From assembly GCA_951828535.1 (NCBI GenBank), contig OX639990.1, positions 3,459,300 through 3,523,299 of the forward strand: DNA of 64,000 nt. Direction: 5' to 3'. The position numbers and the translations under genes were made by a program. This DNA comes from an uncultured Candidatus Entotheonella sp. GTDB lineage: Bacteria > Tectomicrobia > Entotheonellia > Entotheonellales > Entotheonellaceae. Shown one piece after another: positions 8,724 to 18,273 of the stretch; position 1 is the stretch's first letter; the number at the start of each line of letters is the position of its first letter. Under the pieces are notes generated by a model. It was given only the letters and a program-made list of their open reading frames with translations, was not told where the DNA came from and searched no databases.

Positions 8724-10058
8724 ATGCAGGCAAATCGAAGCACATTTTTGCAACGGCTCGGCCTCGACCGCCCCGAACTGCGCGCCTGGGCCATGTATGA
8801 CCTGGCGAATTCGGCATTCGTTACCACGGTGGTGGTGGCCGTATTTCCGATCTATTTCAGTTCGGTAGCTGCCGCCGACCTGCCGCCAGCCACGGCCACC
8901 ACCCGATTCGCCACGGCGACGGCCATCGCCCTGGCCATCATGGCGGTTCTGGCGCCGCTTCTGGGCGCCCTGGCCGATTTCGCCGCCATAAAAAAGAAAC
9001 TGCTGGCGGCTTTTCTGTTCCTGGGGGTCGGGGCCACGAGTGGGATGTTCTTCATCCATCGCGGCGACTGGATGCTCGGAGCTGGGCTGTTCATCCTCGC
9101 CAATATCGGCATTGCCGGCACGTTCATTTTCTACGACGCGCTGCTGCCGCACGTGGCGCGGCCGGACGAGATGGACCGGGTGTCGTCGGCGGGATACGCG
9201 CTGGGCTATCTGGGGGGCGGGGTTCTGCTGGCGGTCAATCTGGCGTGGATCCAGTTTCCCGCGGCGTTCGGCATGGCGGATTCGGCTGCCGCCAGCCGCT
9301 GGGCGTTTCTGAGCGTGGCGGTGTGGTGGCTGCTGTTTTCGGTGCCGTTGTTTCGTCGCGTCCCTGAACCGCCACGCGCCCTGGCGGCCGGCGAGAGCAG
9401 CGATTTTTCACCCGTGCGCGGCGCCCTGGGCCGCTTGCGGGTGACACTGCGGGATCTGCGCGCCTACCCGCAGGCGTTTCTGTTGCTGGTGGCCTTCCTG
9501 GTGTACAACGACGGCATCGGCACCATCGGGCGCATGGCGGCGGTCTACGGCACCGAGCTCGGCATCGGGCAGGGCGTTCTCATTGGCGCCATTCTGATGG
9601 TGCAGTTCATCGGTATCCCCTTCGCGTTTCTGTTCGGCGGGCTGGCGTCCCGTATCGGTGCCAAGCGCAGCATCTTCCTCGCCCTGGCGGTCTATGCCGG
9701 GGTCAGCGTGCTGGGTTATTACATGAAGACGGCGGCGCACTTCATCACCTTGGCGGTGCTGGTCGGCATGGTGCAGGGCGGCTGCCAAGCCTTGTCGCGT
9801 TCCTTGTTCGCCAGCATGATTCCGCGCCACCGCTCGGCCGAGTTCTTCGCCTTCTTCGCCATCTTCGACAAAATCGCCGGCATCCTCGGCCCCGCCATCT
9901 TCGCCGGCACCCTCGCCCTTACCGGTTCCAGCCGCAACGCTATTCTCGCCATCATTGCGTTCTTTGTCGTGGGTGGGGGCCTGCTCGTCTTTGTGAACGT
10001 CCCCGAGGGCCAGCGTTTGGCCCGCCAGGCCGAAGAGGCCTTCTCTGATGCCACTTGA
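8724..10058 (+). CDS. UMF1 (Atg22-like) family MFS transporter
   Basis: A 444-residue major-facilitator protein with about twelve hydrophobic helices. The opening WAMYDLANSAF followed by VVAVFPIYF is the diagnostic start of the UMF1/Atg22 family. Bacterial members are uncharacterised permeases; yeast Atg22 exports amino acids from the vacuole. The open frame reaches back to a TTG at 8694, but AGGAGG lies inside that extension and ATG 8724 gives the usual N-terminus. It follows the crotonase gene closely. Its last hundred codons are repeated, in decayed form, at 10780-11067. Confidence 0.84.
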   Translation: MQANRSTFLQRLGLDRPELRAWAMYDLANSAFVTTVVVAVFPIYFSSVAAADLPPATATTRFATATAIALAIMAVLAPLLGALADFAAIKKKLLAAFLFLGVGATSGMFFIHRGDWMLGAGLFILANIGIAGTFIFYDALLPHVARPDEMDRVSSAGYALGYLGGGVLLAVNLAWIQFPAAFGMADSAAASRWAFLSVAVWWLLFSVPLFRRVPEPPRALAAGESSDFSPVRGALGRLRVTLRDLRAYPQAFLLLVAFLVYNDGIGTIGRMAAVYGTELGIGQGVLIGAILMVQFIGIPFAFLFGGLASRIGAKRSIFLALAVYAGVSVLGYYMKTAAHFITLAVLVGMVQGGCQALSRSLFASMIPRHRSAEFFAFFAIFDKIAGILGPAIFAGTLALTGSSRNAILAIIAFFVVGGGLLVFVNVPEGQRLARQAEEAFSDAT

Positions 10059-10101
10059 TGAGATGCTTCATGACGAAAATGCCATGCCGTCAAAGCAGGC
10101 G

Positions 10102-10536
10102 TCAATTCGCCTCGGCTGGCCCTGTTTCAATGTTACTGTCGACGCAGATTTTAACCATGCCCCACCCGTGCTGCCCCAGTTGCTTGGCACAGTGGACAAC
10201 AAACGTGGCACATTGTTCGGGGCAGGCCAGCAGCGCCTCATACGCCGCCAAATCCTGCTCGACACACAACCTCGCCACGGCGGTTCCAAATTCCCCGGTT
10301 TGTGACAGACAGCCGGCGATGATTCTACTCCGCTCATCATTCGTCACCTCGATTGGCGTACCCTGCGCCCCCGGATTAGCGATTGAGTTACGGCAGGCGA
10401 GGCGCTCCAGGTCTTGGTTGACCGTTGCGATTCGCTCCCAGTCCGCGGCAATAGGCGCCGCTACCGCAAAAACGCAACTGGCAACGGCCACCACGGCAAG
10501 GCCTTTCAGCCGCAAATGGCGTCTGTCCGGATTCAT
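10102..10536 (-). CDS. Small secreted Cys-containing protein, unknown
   Basis: A 144-residue protein with a predicted Sec signal peptide: positively charged start, hydrophobic core, cleavage near AAPIA-AD at about residue 30. The mature region has six cysteines (in RLACRN, AGCLS, RLCVE, LACPEQC and VHCAK and later VKICV), which suggests periplasmic disulfides, and no catalytic motif. ATG 10536 has only a weak ribosome site; a longer in-frame extension would bury the signal peptide. It lies opposite to and between the intact UMF1 gene and its duplicated tail, so it may have arrived with that rearrangement. Function unknown. Confidence 0.6.
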   Translation of the reverse strand: MNPDRRHLRLKGLAVVAVASCVFAVAAPIAADWERIATVNQDLERLACRNSIANPGAQGTPIEVTNDERSRIIAGCLSQTGEFGTAVARLCVEQDLAAYEALLACPEQCATFVVHCAKQLGQHGWGMVKICVDSNIETGPAEAN

Positions 10537-11496
10537 GGATTTCCCGTTCCGTCTAAAACCCCTGCCTGGAAGAAAGAAGCGAAGCACGTCACAGCGTAAG
10601 GACCGTACACGCCGACAAGGCGCCGCCAAGTGTCCGCAGCGCGCTGGCGGCTAATGGATTACTCCTGCCAGCGCAGCGGCCGGACCCAAGTTTGCAAACC
10701 CGGCTCTGCCACCTTCCACTCGCATCACGCGATTCTGCAAGCCTCCCACCCTGCCAAAGTTGCCGATCAGTCCTCTCCGGTGGCGTTAGCCGGCAAGGTG
10801 CGGGGAGGCTGTCAGGTCCTTTCCCGCTCGCTGTTGGCCAGCATGATTCAGCGGCACCGCTCGGCTGAGTTTCTTGCTGTTTTCGAAAAGATCGCCGGCA
10901 TTCCCGGCCGCGCCATCCTCACCGGCACCATCGACCTCACCGGCTCCAGCCGCAATGCCATCCTCGCCGTGATAACCTTCTTTGTTGTGGGCGGCGGTCT
11001 ACTCGCCTTCGTCAATGTCCCCGAAGGTCAACGTCTCGCCCGTCGGGCCGAAGTTCATCAAGGATGAAGAGCAGAGTCAGTGAGTCTATAACAGGACGTC
11101 CGCTTGGCTCAATTTATAGCCCCGAAAACGCCGAAAAAGGGTTATCAAATCTGAACACCTCACATAGACGCGAAAACTATGTGTCTAGGTGTAATGCCTT
11201 TGCCCCCCCCACCTCAATCCATGATCTTGGGCGCTTCTTGCTAGTCCTCGCCATTCTCCGTACCGTCATCACCAAGGTCAGGACAAGAAGGATTTCGTGC
11301 CCTTGAGACCTTGATGAAGCCCCAGATCAGCTCATTGCCGCCTGGAGATGCGTCTGAGAGGTCCAATCCCTGCCGCGCTCCGTCTGACCGCCTCTACAAA
11401 GCACATACCTGGGAAGTTACAATTTCAACTTCTCTCACGAAAGGCGTTCGGCGCAACGACGCGCCTTACTCAACATTTCGAATGGAGGAATTTAAG
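10537..11496. other. Gene-poor region with UMF1 remnant
   Basis: Of this 960-base stretch, 10780-11067 is the decayed copy of the UMF1 3' end listed separately. I see no gene in 10537-10779. The part from 11068 to 11496 is richer in A+T and contains short open frames without ribosome sites or recognisable similarity. No inverted repeats or transposase fragments were seen. Confidence 0.55.
10780..11067 (+). pseudogene. Decayed duplicate of the UMF1 transporter C-terminus
   Basis: The reading frame here repeats, with substitutions, the final hundred or so residues of the UMF1 gene ending at 10058. Shared stretches include GGCQ-LSRSL-ASMI, RHRSAEF, TGSSRNAIL, FFVVGGGLL and FVNVPEGQRLAR. The copy lacks three residues in the FFAFFAIFDKIAG segment and has no N-terminal nine helices, so it cannot be a working transporter. 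It ends in a TGA close to the equivalent position. The simplest reading is a tandem duplication followed by loss of most of one copy. It could still be translated in frame from an upstream start as a hydrophobic fragment. Confidence 0.8.
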
Positions 11497-12096
11497 GTGG
11501 CTGTTTCCTATGACTCGATTCGTGATGAACTCGACACCGGCGATATCGTATTGTACTCGGGGAAAGGGCACGTCAGTAGCATCATCAAGCTGGGTACGTT
11601 CAGCCGTTGGTCCCATGTCGGGATGGTGCTCCGCCTGCGCGAATACGACTTTATTACCATTTGGGAGTCCACGACCCTCAGCAAGCTGAAGGATCTCGTA
11701 TCCGGCCAGCCCCGCAAGGGCGTCCAACTTGTCCCCTTGAGCGATCGTGTCCGTACCTACGACGGAGCCATCGCGGTGCGGAGGCTGACGCGGGTCAGAC
11801 GAGGACCGAAGATGCGAAAAGAGTTAATGGAATTGCGCAGCGAACTGCGGGGGAAACCATATGAAGAAAGCCGTGTTGAGTTGCTTCGATCAGCCTACGA
11901 CGGCCCTTTCGGTGCAAACGAGGAAGATCTCAGCAGCATCTTTTGCAGCGAGCTCGTTGCCGAAGCGTACCAGCGACTGGGGTTGCTCAGTCACGGCAAA
12001 CCATCAAACGAGTACACTCCAGCCGATTTTTCGGAATCGAGGGGTTTGAGGCTTCTGAAAGGAAAGTTGGACGATGAAATCGAACTGACGATGTAG
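11497..12096 (+). CDS. Permuted NlpC/P60 (YiiX-like) papain-fold enzyme
   Basis: A 199-residue protein resembling the circularly permuted NlpC/P60 or YiiX/DUF830 group of papain-fold hydrolases. The order is GDIVLYSG at residues 15-22, then SRWSHVGMVL with His40, Glu57 in IWES, and the nucleophile context FCSELVAEAY with Cys150. His before Cys is the permuted order. Such enzymes cut peptides or acyl groups of cell-wall or lipid substrates; the substrate is unknown. GTG 11497 is chosen because GGAGG lies eight bases upstream; an in-frame ATG five codons earlier has no ribosome site. No signal peptide is visible. Confidence 0.74.
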   Translation: MAVSYDSIRDELDTGDIVLYSGKGHVSSIIKLGTFSRWSHVGMVLRLREYDFITIWESTTLSKLKDLVSGQPRKGVQLVPLSDRVRTYDGAIAVRRLTRVRRGPKMRKELMELRSELRGKPYEESRVELLRSAYDGPFGANEEDLSSIFCSELVAEAYQRLGLLSHGKPSNEYTPADFSESRGLRLLKGKLDDEIELTM

Positions 12097-12268
12097 GGAA
12101 CGTGGCACAGGCAAGGGCTTGCCGGAGCGGGCATTCGCTGCAGCGCGGAGGAATGCCTGATTTTATCGCTTTGACGTTGCCTTGGAGGAAGCCGGCATCC
12201 ATGCTGAATCCCAAAACTACCCCAATGGGAATCCCTCCTGATTCCACCAGTCTAGCTAGTGAAGCGCT

Positions 12269-15013
12269 CTAGCCCTGACCTGCGAGGAACAGCAAGGCGA
12301 TGGGCAGCGTATTTTTTACCGCGACCAATAAGTGGATAAGCATGTACGCGCCCACGAGCCATTCGATGTAGGCGAAAACCACCAGCGCACGATTCCGCGG
12401 ATACGTGGTCCCCATACCCAGTTTCAAGAACGCCCGCCCCGAGAGAAACAACGCGTCATTCAGGGGCCGTAGGGGGCGCTCCGATTTGTTCGAATTCTCG
12501 AAAAATGCCTCAACCGGACGGAAACGAAAACCACGCTGGTGGTCTGGAGAAGTTTTCAGCCTTGCGATTTCCTCCCGCCGTTTCAGGTTGATCCGAGGGT
12601 GCGTGATGTTGATGTGCCAGTTCTTTAGGCTAATGCGGTTCTTGAAGACAATCTGTAGGCGGAAATGGCAGACATAAATTATCGTGAAGGCAAGCATGAG
12701 AAAAACAGACACCAAAACCACCCGTCCGAGGTCGATGCCATAGCGAGATGGGAAGTCCAAGAAAATCAAAGCTGTCCAGCGCCTTACCGCAATCCCGGAA
12801 ACCAAGCGCTCCATTTCATAGTATTGACTCTCTCGGTCTGCCACCATCCCCAGGTACCACGCCTCGTTCTCGCCCAGCCGGTCGTTCGCCCGCCGAAACG
12901 ACGATGCGATAGTCTTGTAGACTTCCGAAAGCCGCTCATTTTCGTTACCTGACTGATTTTCTTTGTGCGATTTATTCCAGTCATCACATGAATACTGTCC
13001 GTCGCCTACGACGCCGCGAATCCTGCTTTGCTGCAACGAAGGGGGCGAGACAAGATAATTGAGCCATGAAGGTTCGTGGCCCAGGTGTTTCCTTTCCATG
13101 ACGAGTCTGCTGATGGGGTTGTATGACAGGCACAAATGGGTATTTTCTTCGAAGGTCGCTCCCCTTAGGTCCAACACGTCACGGAAGCGGTTGCGGACGA
13201 AGATCGCATTGCTCTTGAATTTGGCGCGGAGGAAGTCCACCTCCTTCTCGAATATGACGTTTTCAAATGTGACCGCCTCAGTCCTGGGGGGGGACTGTTC
13301 AGAACGGGCCTCGCCAGAATCGCGTGGGCAAGGGTCGATTATGGGCGTATCCTCAGCCGACCAATTTTTCGCGGATTTCCCAATCTTGGCATCGGAAAAA
13401 TCCACCAAATCAGAAAAGTGGACATCTCTGATTATGGCTTTCTCAAACTTGGCTTCCCTTGCATCAAAGATGCCTCTGACGCTCGACGGTCTGTCCTCGC
13501 TGTCCCAAGACAGGTCCCCGATTTCCATTTCACGGAAATCGGCTCGGCCTTCCCATTTCGTGCCGGCAAGGCAGAGTTCGCCTGGGACTGTTACACGCCG
13601 AAGACTCATGTCTCCGGTGAAGGTGACAGCCTGGAAGGAAGCGTCATTGCCGAAGGTGGCACCCCGAAAGGAAGCGTCATTGCCGAAGGTAGCGCCGCCA
13701 GATTTGTCGTGAAAAAAGGAAGCGTTATTGCCGAATCTAGCGCTCTCAAAGGAAACGTCACCGCCGAATTCGGTACCAGGAAAGCCAGCATTATCGCCGA
13801 AGGCGGCAGCCTGAAAGGAAGCTTCATTGCCGAAGGCGGCACCCCGAAAGGAAGCGTCATTGCCGAATCTGGCGTCCTCAAAGGAAACGTCACCGCCGAA
13901 TTCGGTGCCAGGAAAGCCAGCGTTATCGCCGAACGTGGCGCCCCTAAAGCCGGCATTATCGCCGAAGGTGGCACCCCCAAATTGGTCATCAAAAAAGGAA
14001 GCGTCATCGCCGAAGGTGGCACCCCGAAAGGAAGCGCCAATGCCGAATTCGGCACCAGAAAAGGCAGCGTCATTGCCGAATCTGGCACCCGTGAATAAAG
14101 CGTCATTGTCGAATCTGGCGCCCTGAAAGGAAGCGCCAAGACCGAAGGTGGCATCCCTGAAGTAAGCGTAATTTCCGCCGAACCTGGCGCCCGTAAACAA
14201 AGCATCAGGGCCGAAGGTGGCCCCCGCAAAGGAAACGTAATAGCCGAAGGTGGCGCCTGTAAAGGAAGCGTTAAAGCCGAAGTTGGCACCCGTAAAGAAG
14301 GCGTAATCGACGAATCTGGCACCGTCAAAGGAAGCCATGTCGACGAATCTGGAACCGTCAAAGGAAGCCATACCGACGAAGGTGGCACTGTCAAAGGAAG
14401 CGCCAATGCCGAATCTGGCACCCTGAAAGTAAACGTTATAACGGAATCTGGTACCTTGAAAGGAAGCGTAATCGCCGAATCTGGCACCCTGAAAGGAAGC
14501 GCCAAGACCGAAGATAATCTTCCCCGTCGAAAATGACGGCCCTAGCGTTACGTTTTTCCATTGAACGTATGCGGTGACCGCGCGCGTGATTTTTCCGTCG
14601 TCTTCTTCGGCACCTCTTGCGAATGCTGTCAGGCTGATCTGCTTCTGTCCATTGAACGACCACATGACGCTATCTGCGATAAGAAGAGCACGTCCTGGAT
14701 TCCCCATTTCGTTCCACGCTTCCGCGTACCAGTCGAAATCAATGACGTGATTTTTGAGTGGCTCCCCTCTCTCCAAACAACGCCTGATGTCTTCTTGCTT
14801 CAGGCGAGCGTCTTTGAGCTTCTCTATAAGCTCCGCATCATTTTGGATCTCCTGCGGCATCACGGGCTTGCCCTTTTCGTTCATCGGGATTACGGATTCG
14901 GACTGGCTGTTGTCGCAGGGCACTTCCTGCGCGCGGGCGACTTGGCAGGGCATGGGGAGAAGGAAGAGCAGGACGACAAAGACGCCCGTTTGGAGGGTTC
15001 GCGTACCTATCAT
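12269..15013 (-). CDS. Giant pentapeptide-type repeat membrane protein
   Basis: A 914-residue exported protein. It has a signal peptide (hydrophobic core VFVVLLFLLP, cleavage near ARA-QE), a polar region, then about thirty tandem units of roughly eleven residues of the form A-x-F-G-x-x-A-S-F-x-G between residues 165 and 470. This resembles the Pentapeptide_3 class of right-handed beta-helices. After a second degenerate repeat block come a transmembrane helix near residue 745 (RVVLVSVFLMLAFTIIYV) and another at the C-terminus (WLVGAYMLIHLLVAV). The segment LGMGTTYPRN before the last helix faintly recalls an ion-channel pore loop, but no selectivity filter is clear. ATG 15013 has GGAG at eight bases. 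Ligand and role unknown. Confidence 0.8.
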   Translation of the reverse strand: MIGTRTLQTGVFVVLLFLLPMPCQVARAQEVPCDNSQSESVIPMNEKGKPVMPQEIQNDAELIEKLKDARLKQEDIRRCLERGEPLKNHVIDFDWYAEAWNEMGNPGRALLIADSVMWSFNGQKQISLTAFARGAEEDDGKITRAVTAYVQWKNVTLGPSFSTGKIIFGLGASFQGARFGDYASFQGTRFRYNVYFQGARFGIGASFDSATFVGMASFDGSRFVDMASFDGARFVDYAFFTGANFGFNASFTGATFGYYVSFAGATFGPDALFTGARFGGNYAYFRDATFGLGASFQGARFDNDALFTGARFGNDAAFSGAEFGIGASFRGATFGDDASFFDDQFGGATFGDNAGFRGATFGDNAGFPGTEFGGDVSFEDARFGNDASFRGAAFGNEASFQAAAFGDNAGFPGTEFGGDVSFESARFGNNASFFHDKSGGATFGNDASFRGATFGNDASFQAVTFTGDMSLRRVTVPGELCLAGTKWEGRADFREMEIGDLSWDSEDRPSSVRGIFDAREAKFEKAIIRDVHFSDLVDFSDAKIGKSAKNWSAEDTPIIDPCPRDSGEARSEQSPPRTEAVTFENVIFEKEVDFLRAKFKSNAIFVRNRFRDVLDLRGATFEENTHLCLSYNPISRLVMERKHLGHEPSWLNYLVSPPSLQQSRIRGVVGDGQYSCDDWNKSHKENQSGNENERLSEVYKTIASSFRRANDRLGENEAWYLGMVADRESQYYEMERLVSGIAVRRWTALIFLDFPSRYGIDLGRVVLVSVFLMLAFTIIYVCHFRLQIVFKNRISLKNWHINITHPRINLKRREEIARLKTSPDHQRGFRFRPVEAFFENSNKSERPLRPLNDALFLSGRAFLKLGMGTTYPRNRALVVFAYIEWLVGAYMLIHLLVAVKNTLPIALLFLAGQG
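13600..14520. repeat. In-gene tandem repeat, 33-base unit
   Basis: On the plus strand the words GCCGAA, GGCACC and AAAGGAAGCG recur with a 33-base period, for example around 13650-13690, 13840-13870 and 14005-14035. They encode the eleven-residue beta-helix units of the large repeat protein. Neighbouring units are nearly identical in DNA (AAAGGAAGCGTCATTGCCGA appears at least twice), which points to expansion by recombination or slippage. Divergence is greater toward both ends. Confidence 0.85.
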
Positions 15014-15489
15014 CGGCGTCTCCACAAGATAGTAATGAGACTGTCGACGAAGCCTATAGCGCCTAAAAGTAACGGCCAGATAAACTTTATCGGCGTTCTG
15101 AGACCAGAAGCCAGGCTCAACACCATCACTCGACGATTTGGAACGGAAATAAACCTTTTATCTTAAAGCGACATCCTTCTTGGAACATTCACCGGCTTCA
15201 ATGACCACGCAATGGTCGCCTGTGGGCACTTGGGCTACCATCCAATAAATGAGAAAGATGCCCGCAGAAGTCTTCACACTTGGCGACTTCTTTTCGTCAC
15301 CTTAAACGAAACACAGCCATCTTACCTTATGGTCGGTCAGCCATCGATCAGCAGGCAACTGCGTCGGATCGAACGATTCGCGGGGCCTGTTTCAACAATG
15401 CTGCCACGCTATGTCGTCATAGACGGCGAGGACCCGCACTTCCCAAACGGGTTGCCCTACAGTGAACAAGCGTTCGAACGTCTTTTCCG
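15014..15489. other. Intergenic region without recognised gene
   Basis: This 476-base stretch between the repeat protein's start and the grpE stop should hold the leftward promoter for the repeat protein. I could not pick a convincing -35/-10 pair. A short rightward open frame (15212-15538) runs into grpE antisense, without ribosome site or recognisable domain. The middle is relatively AT-rich. No RNA gene or repeat was seen. Confidence 0.5.
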
Positions 15490-16119
15490 CTACTCCGCTG
15501 CGGCGTCGTTTTCCACAGCGCGTGCCACGATGACTTGAGCGGGGGAGAGCAACCGGCCTTCAAAGAGATAGCCGGCCTTGATTTCGGAGACGACGGTGTC
15601 GGGGGGATGGTCCTCAGTGGCGGGGACGGTGGACAGCACGTCATGATGCGCTGGGTCGAATCGCTCGCCAACGGTGGCGATCGCATCGATCCCCTGATCG
15701 CGCATGAACCCTTCAAACTGCTGCCAGATCATCTGAACGCCTTGCTTGACGGCGTCGGCGTCTTGGCTGGCGTGCTGCAAGGCCAGACGCATGTTGGCCA
15801 GGATGGGTAGCAGCGCTTGCAGCAGATCGGTCTTGCCGCGGCTGGCAGCCTGTAATTTTTCTTGCGTGACCCGCCGGCGGTAGTTCTGGAACTCGGCCTG
15901 CAAACGCTGCAGGTGGTCGCGGTATGAATCAGACTCCGCCTGCCGCCGGGCCAGTTGGTCTTCCAGCGATTCGGGCTCCGACTCGGCCTCAATCTGCGAG
16001 GCCTCATCTTCATCCCGGACCTCCGCCGTTGTCACTCTGGCTTGGTCGCCTACTTCTTCGGCGCCCGTGGTTTCCTCGGCTTGGGATTCGGGTGCCGTTT
16101 CTTGCTTCTGCGTGTCCAT
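15490..16119 (-). CDS. grpE: Nucleotide exchange factor GrpE
   Basis: A 209-residue GrpE, which releases ADP from DnaK during the chaperone cycle. The first 70 residues are acidic and disordered-looking (many Glu/Asp). A long helix follows (LEDQLARRQAESDSYRDHLQ), then the conserved core RLQAEFQNYRRRV and a C-terminal beta domain ending PAQVIVARAV. ATG 16119 has GGTGAGG upstream; the frame extends 16 codons further but lacks a ribosome site. It lies 122 bases after dnaK on the same strand, so the order is dnaK then grpE, with a strong hairpin between. No dnaJ or hrcA is adjacent. Confidence 0.9.
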   Translation of the reverse strand: MDTQKQETAPESQAEETTGAEEVGDQARVTTAEVRDEDEASQIEAESEPESLEDQLARRQAESDSYRDHLQRLQAEFQNYRRRVTQEKLQAASRGKTDLLQALLPILANMRLALQHASQDADAVKQGVQMIWQQFEGFMRDQGIDAIATVGERFDPAHHDVLSTVPATEDHPPDTVVSEIKAGYLFEGRLLSPAQVIVARAVENDAAAE

Positions 16120-16191
16120 CAACCTCACCCTTCTTGACAACACACTGAACTTGGGGGGTCTGATCAAGTCCGCTGATTCGCGGCGAATGGG

Positions 16192-16218
16192 CCGGCCCCG
16201 GAGTGGAGCCGGGGCCGG
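16192..16218. terminator. Ten-base-pair GC hairpin between dnaK and grpE
   Basis: CCGGCCCCGG (16192-16201) and CCGGGGCCGG (16209-16218) form a perfect ten-pair stem with a seven-base AGTGGAG loop. It lies 24 bases past the dnaK stop and about 70 before the grpE start. No T-run follows in the direction of transcription, so it may be a partial terminator or an mRNA-processing/stability element that sets the DnaK:GrpE ratio. Confidence 0.55.
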
Positions 16219-16241
16219 AATCCAGCTTATCCAGACCTTCC

Positions 16242-18146
16242 TTAATTCACATCTTCGAATTCCGCGTCGACAACCTCGCCGTCGTCCTTCCTGGCCTTGG
16301 TCGATCCAGAGGACTGCCCAGCGCCATCCCCGTCGGGATTCTGGGCGGCGGCCTGTTTGTACATCGCCTCGGCGAGCTTGTGCGAATTCTCCGTGATGCG
16401 GTCGCGGGCCTTATCCATGGCGGCCACGTCGTCGCCCTTCAACGCCTCGCGGCCTTCCTCAAGGGCGCTTTCCAGGGTGGTCTTGTCCTCGGGTGACAGG
16501 TTTTCGCCGTGATCCTTGAGGGTCTTCTCGGTCTGATAGATTAGCGAGTCGAGCTGGTTTCTGGCCTCGACCGCCTTGCGCCGCTCGGCGTCCTCCTGGG
16601 CGTGCGCCTCGGCGTCGCTCACCATGTTGTTCACTTCGTCCTTGCCCAGCCCGCCGGAACCGGTGATGGTGATTTCCTGCTCCCTGCCGGTGCCGAGGTC
16701 CTTGGCCTTGACGCTGACGATGCCGTTGGCGTCGATGTCAAAGGTCACCTCAATCTGCGGCACGCCGCGCGGTGCGGCCGGGATGCCTTCAAGGTGGAAG
16801 CGGCCCAGGGTACGGTTGCCCTGCGCCATTTCGCGCTCACCCTGCAGGACGTGAATCTCGACGCTCGGCTGATTGTCCGCGGCGGTGGAGAACGTCTGGC
16901 TTTCGCGCTTGGGAATGGTGGTGTTGCGTTCGATCAGCTTGGTCATGACGCCGCCGAGGGTTTCGATGCCGAGGGACAACGGCGTCACGTCCAGCAGCAG
17001 GACGTCTTTCACGTCGCCCGCCAGCACGCCGCCCTGCACGGAGGCGCCGACCGCCACCACCTCGTCCGGGTTAACGGTCTTGTTCGGGGCCTTGCCAAAG
17101 AGGCGCTCCACCGCTTGCTGCACCATCGGTACGCGGGTGGAACCGCCGACCAGCACCACTTCGTCGATGCTGCTGGGCGACAGGTTGGCGTCCTTTAGCG
17201 CCTGCTTGCACGGCGTGATGCTGCGCTCGACGAGGTCCTCGATCATCTGCTCGAATTTGGCCCGGCTGAGCTTGGTGAGGAGGTGCTTCGGGCCGCTGGC
17301 GTCGGCGGTGATGAAGGGCAAGTTGATCTCGGTTTCGGCCACGGAAGACAGTTCGCACTTGGCCTTTTCGGCAGCCTCCTTCAGGCGTTGCATGCCCATG
17401 GGGTCGCCGCTCAGGTCGATGCCCTGGTCGCGCTTGAATTCGTCCACCAGCCAATCAATGATGCGCTGGTCGAAGTTGTCGCCGCCAAGATGGGTGTCGC
17501 CGTTAGTGGCTTTCACCTCCACGACGTTGTCGCCGACGTCCAGGATGGAGATGTCGAAGGTGCCGCCGCCGAAGTCGTAGACGGCGATGGTTTCGTCGGT
17601 TTTCTTGTCGAGGCCGTAGGCCAGGGCTGCGGCGGTGGGTTCGTTGATGATGCGCTTCACGTCCAGCCCGGCGATCTGACCGGCGTCCTTGGTGGCCTGC
17701 CGCTGGCTGTCGTTGAAATAAGCGGGGGTGGTGATGACGGCCTCGGTGACCTTCTCGCCCAGGTAATCCTCGGCGGCTTCCTTGAGTTTTTGCAGCACCA
17801 TGGCCGAAATCTCCGGCGGCGCGAATTCTTTGTCATCAATCTTGACGCGGGCGTCGCCGTTGCTGGTTGCCTGCACCTTATAGGGCACCATGCCGCTTTC
17901 TTCGGTGACTTCATTGAAGCGGCGTCCCATGAAGCGTTTGATCGAGTAGACCGTTTTCTCCGGATTGGTCACTGCCTGGCGGCGGGCGATCTGCCCCACG
18001 AGGCGTTCGCCGTCCTTGGTAAAGGCCACCACGGACGGGGTGAGACGGTTGCCTTCGCGATTGGCGATAACGGTTGGTTCACTGCCTTCCATCACCGCCA
18101 CGACCGAGTTGGTGGTTCCTAAGTCGATTCCGATGATCTTACCCAT
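16242..18146 (-). CDS. dnaK: Molecular chaperone DnaK (Hsp70)
   Basis: A 634-residue Hsp70. The N-terminal ATPase begins [14 protein letters not shown]; the phosphate loop [12 protein letters not shown] and the adenosine-site segment [11 protein letters not shown] are intact. The interdomain linker [16 protein letters not shown] leads to the peptide-binding domain, and the C-terminal tail ends with the acidic EFEDVN typical of DnaJ/GrpE-dependent cytoplasmic DnaK. Length and start are standard. A very good sigma70-type promoter lies about 130 bases upstream (18274-18302). I saw no CIRCE element and no clear heat-shock sigma site, so control may be through an unseen factor. Confidence 0.97.
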   Translation of the reverse strand: MGKIIGIDLGTTNSVVAVMEGSEPTVIANREGNRLTPSVVAFTKDGERLVGQIARRQAVTNPEKTVYSIKRFMGRRFNEVTEESGMVPYKVQATSNGDARVKIDDKEFAPPEISAMVLQKLKEAAEDYLGEKVTEAVITTPAYFNDSQRQATKDAGQIAGLDVKRIINEPTAAALAYGLDKKTDETIAVYDFGGGTFDISILDVGDNVVEVKATNGDTHLGGDNFDQRIIDWLVDEFKRDQGIDLSGDPMGMQRLKEAAEKAKCELSSVAETEINLPFITADASGPKHLLTKLSRAKFEQMIEDLVERSITPCKQALKDANLSPSSIDEVVLVGGSTRVPMVQQAVERLFGKAPNKTVNPDEVVAVGASVQGGVLAGDVKDVLLLDVTPLSLGIETLGGVMTKLIERNTTIPKRESQTFSTAADNQPSVEIHVLQGEREMAQGNRTLGRFHLEGIPAAPRGVPQIEVTFDIDANGIVSVKAKDLGTGREQEITITGSGGLGKDEVNNMVSDAEAHAQEDAERRKAVEARNQLDSLIYQTEKTLKDHGENLSPEDKTTLESALEEGREALKGDDVAAMDKARDRITENSHKLAEAMYKQAAAQNPDGDGAGQSSGSTKARKDDGEVVDAEFEDVN

Positions 18147-18273
18147 GATGTCTAGTCCTCCTGCAAACGCTTGTCGCGCGGGTAGGCGCTCAAACGCTTC
18201 TGTGTTGATTCAATGCCGGTTCGTTCGGCGTGTCTGAAAAGGGAGATGAATCGCCAATCATGCGGATCGGTGA

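Noticed and set aside
11064-11306. An 80-residue rightward open frame after the UMF1 remnant
   Set aside because: No ribosome site, no hydrophobic or domain pattern, and it overlaps the end of the remnant in another frame.
13600-14520. Regular 33-base repeats resembling a CRISPR array
   Set aside because: The units run head-to-tail with no unique spacers and lie wholly inside one long open reading frame whose protein shows the matching eleven-residue period.
15212-15538. A 108-residue rightward open frame upstream of grpE
   Set aside because: No ribosome site, no recognisable domain, and its end runs antisense into the conserved C-terminus of grpE.
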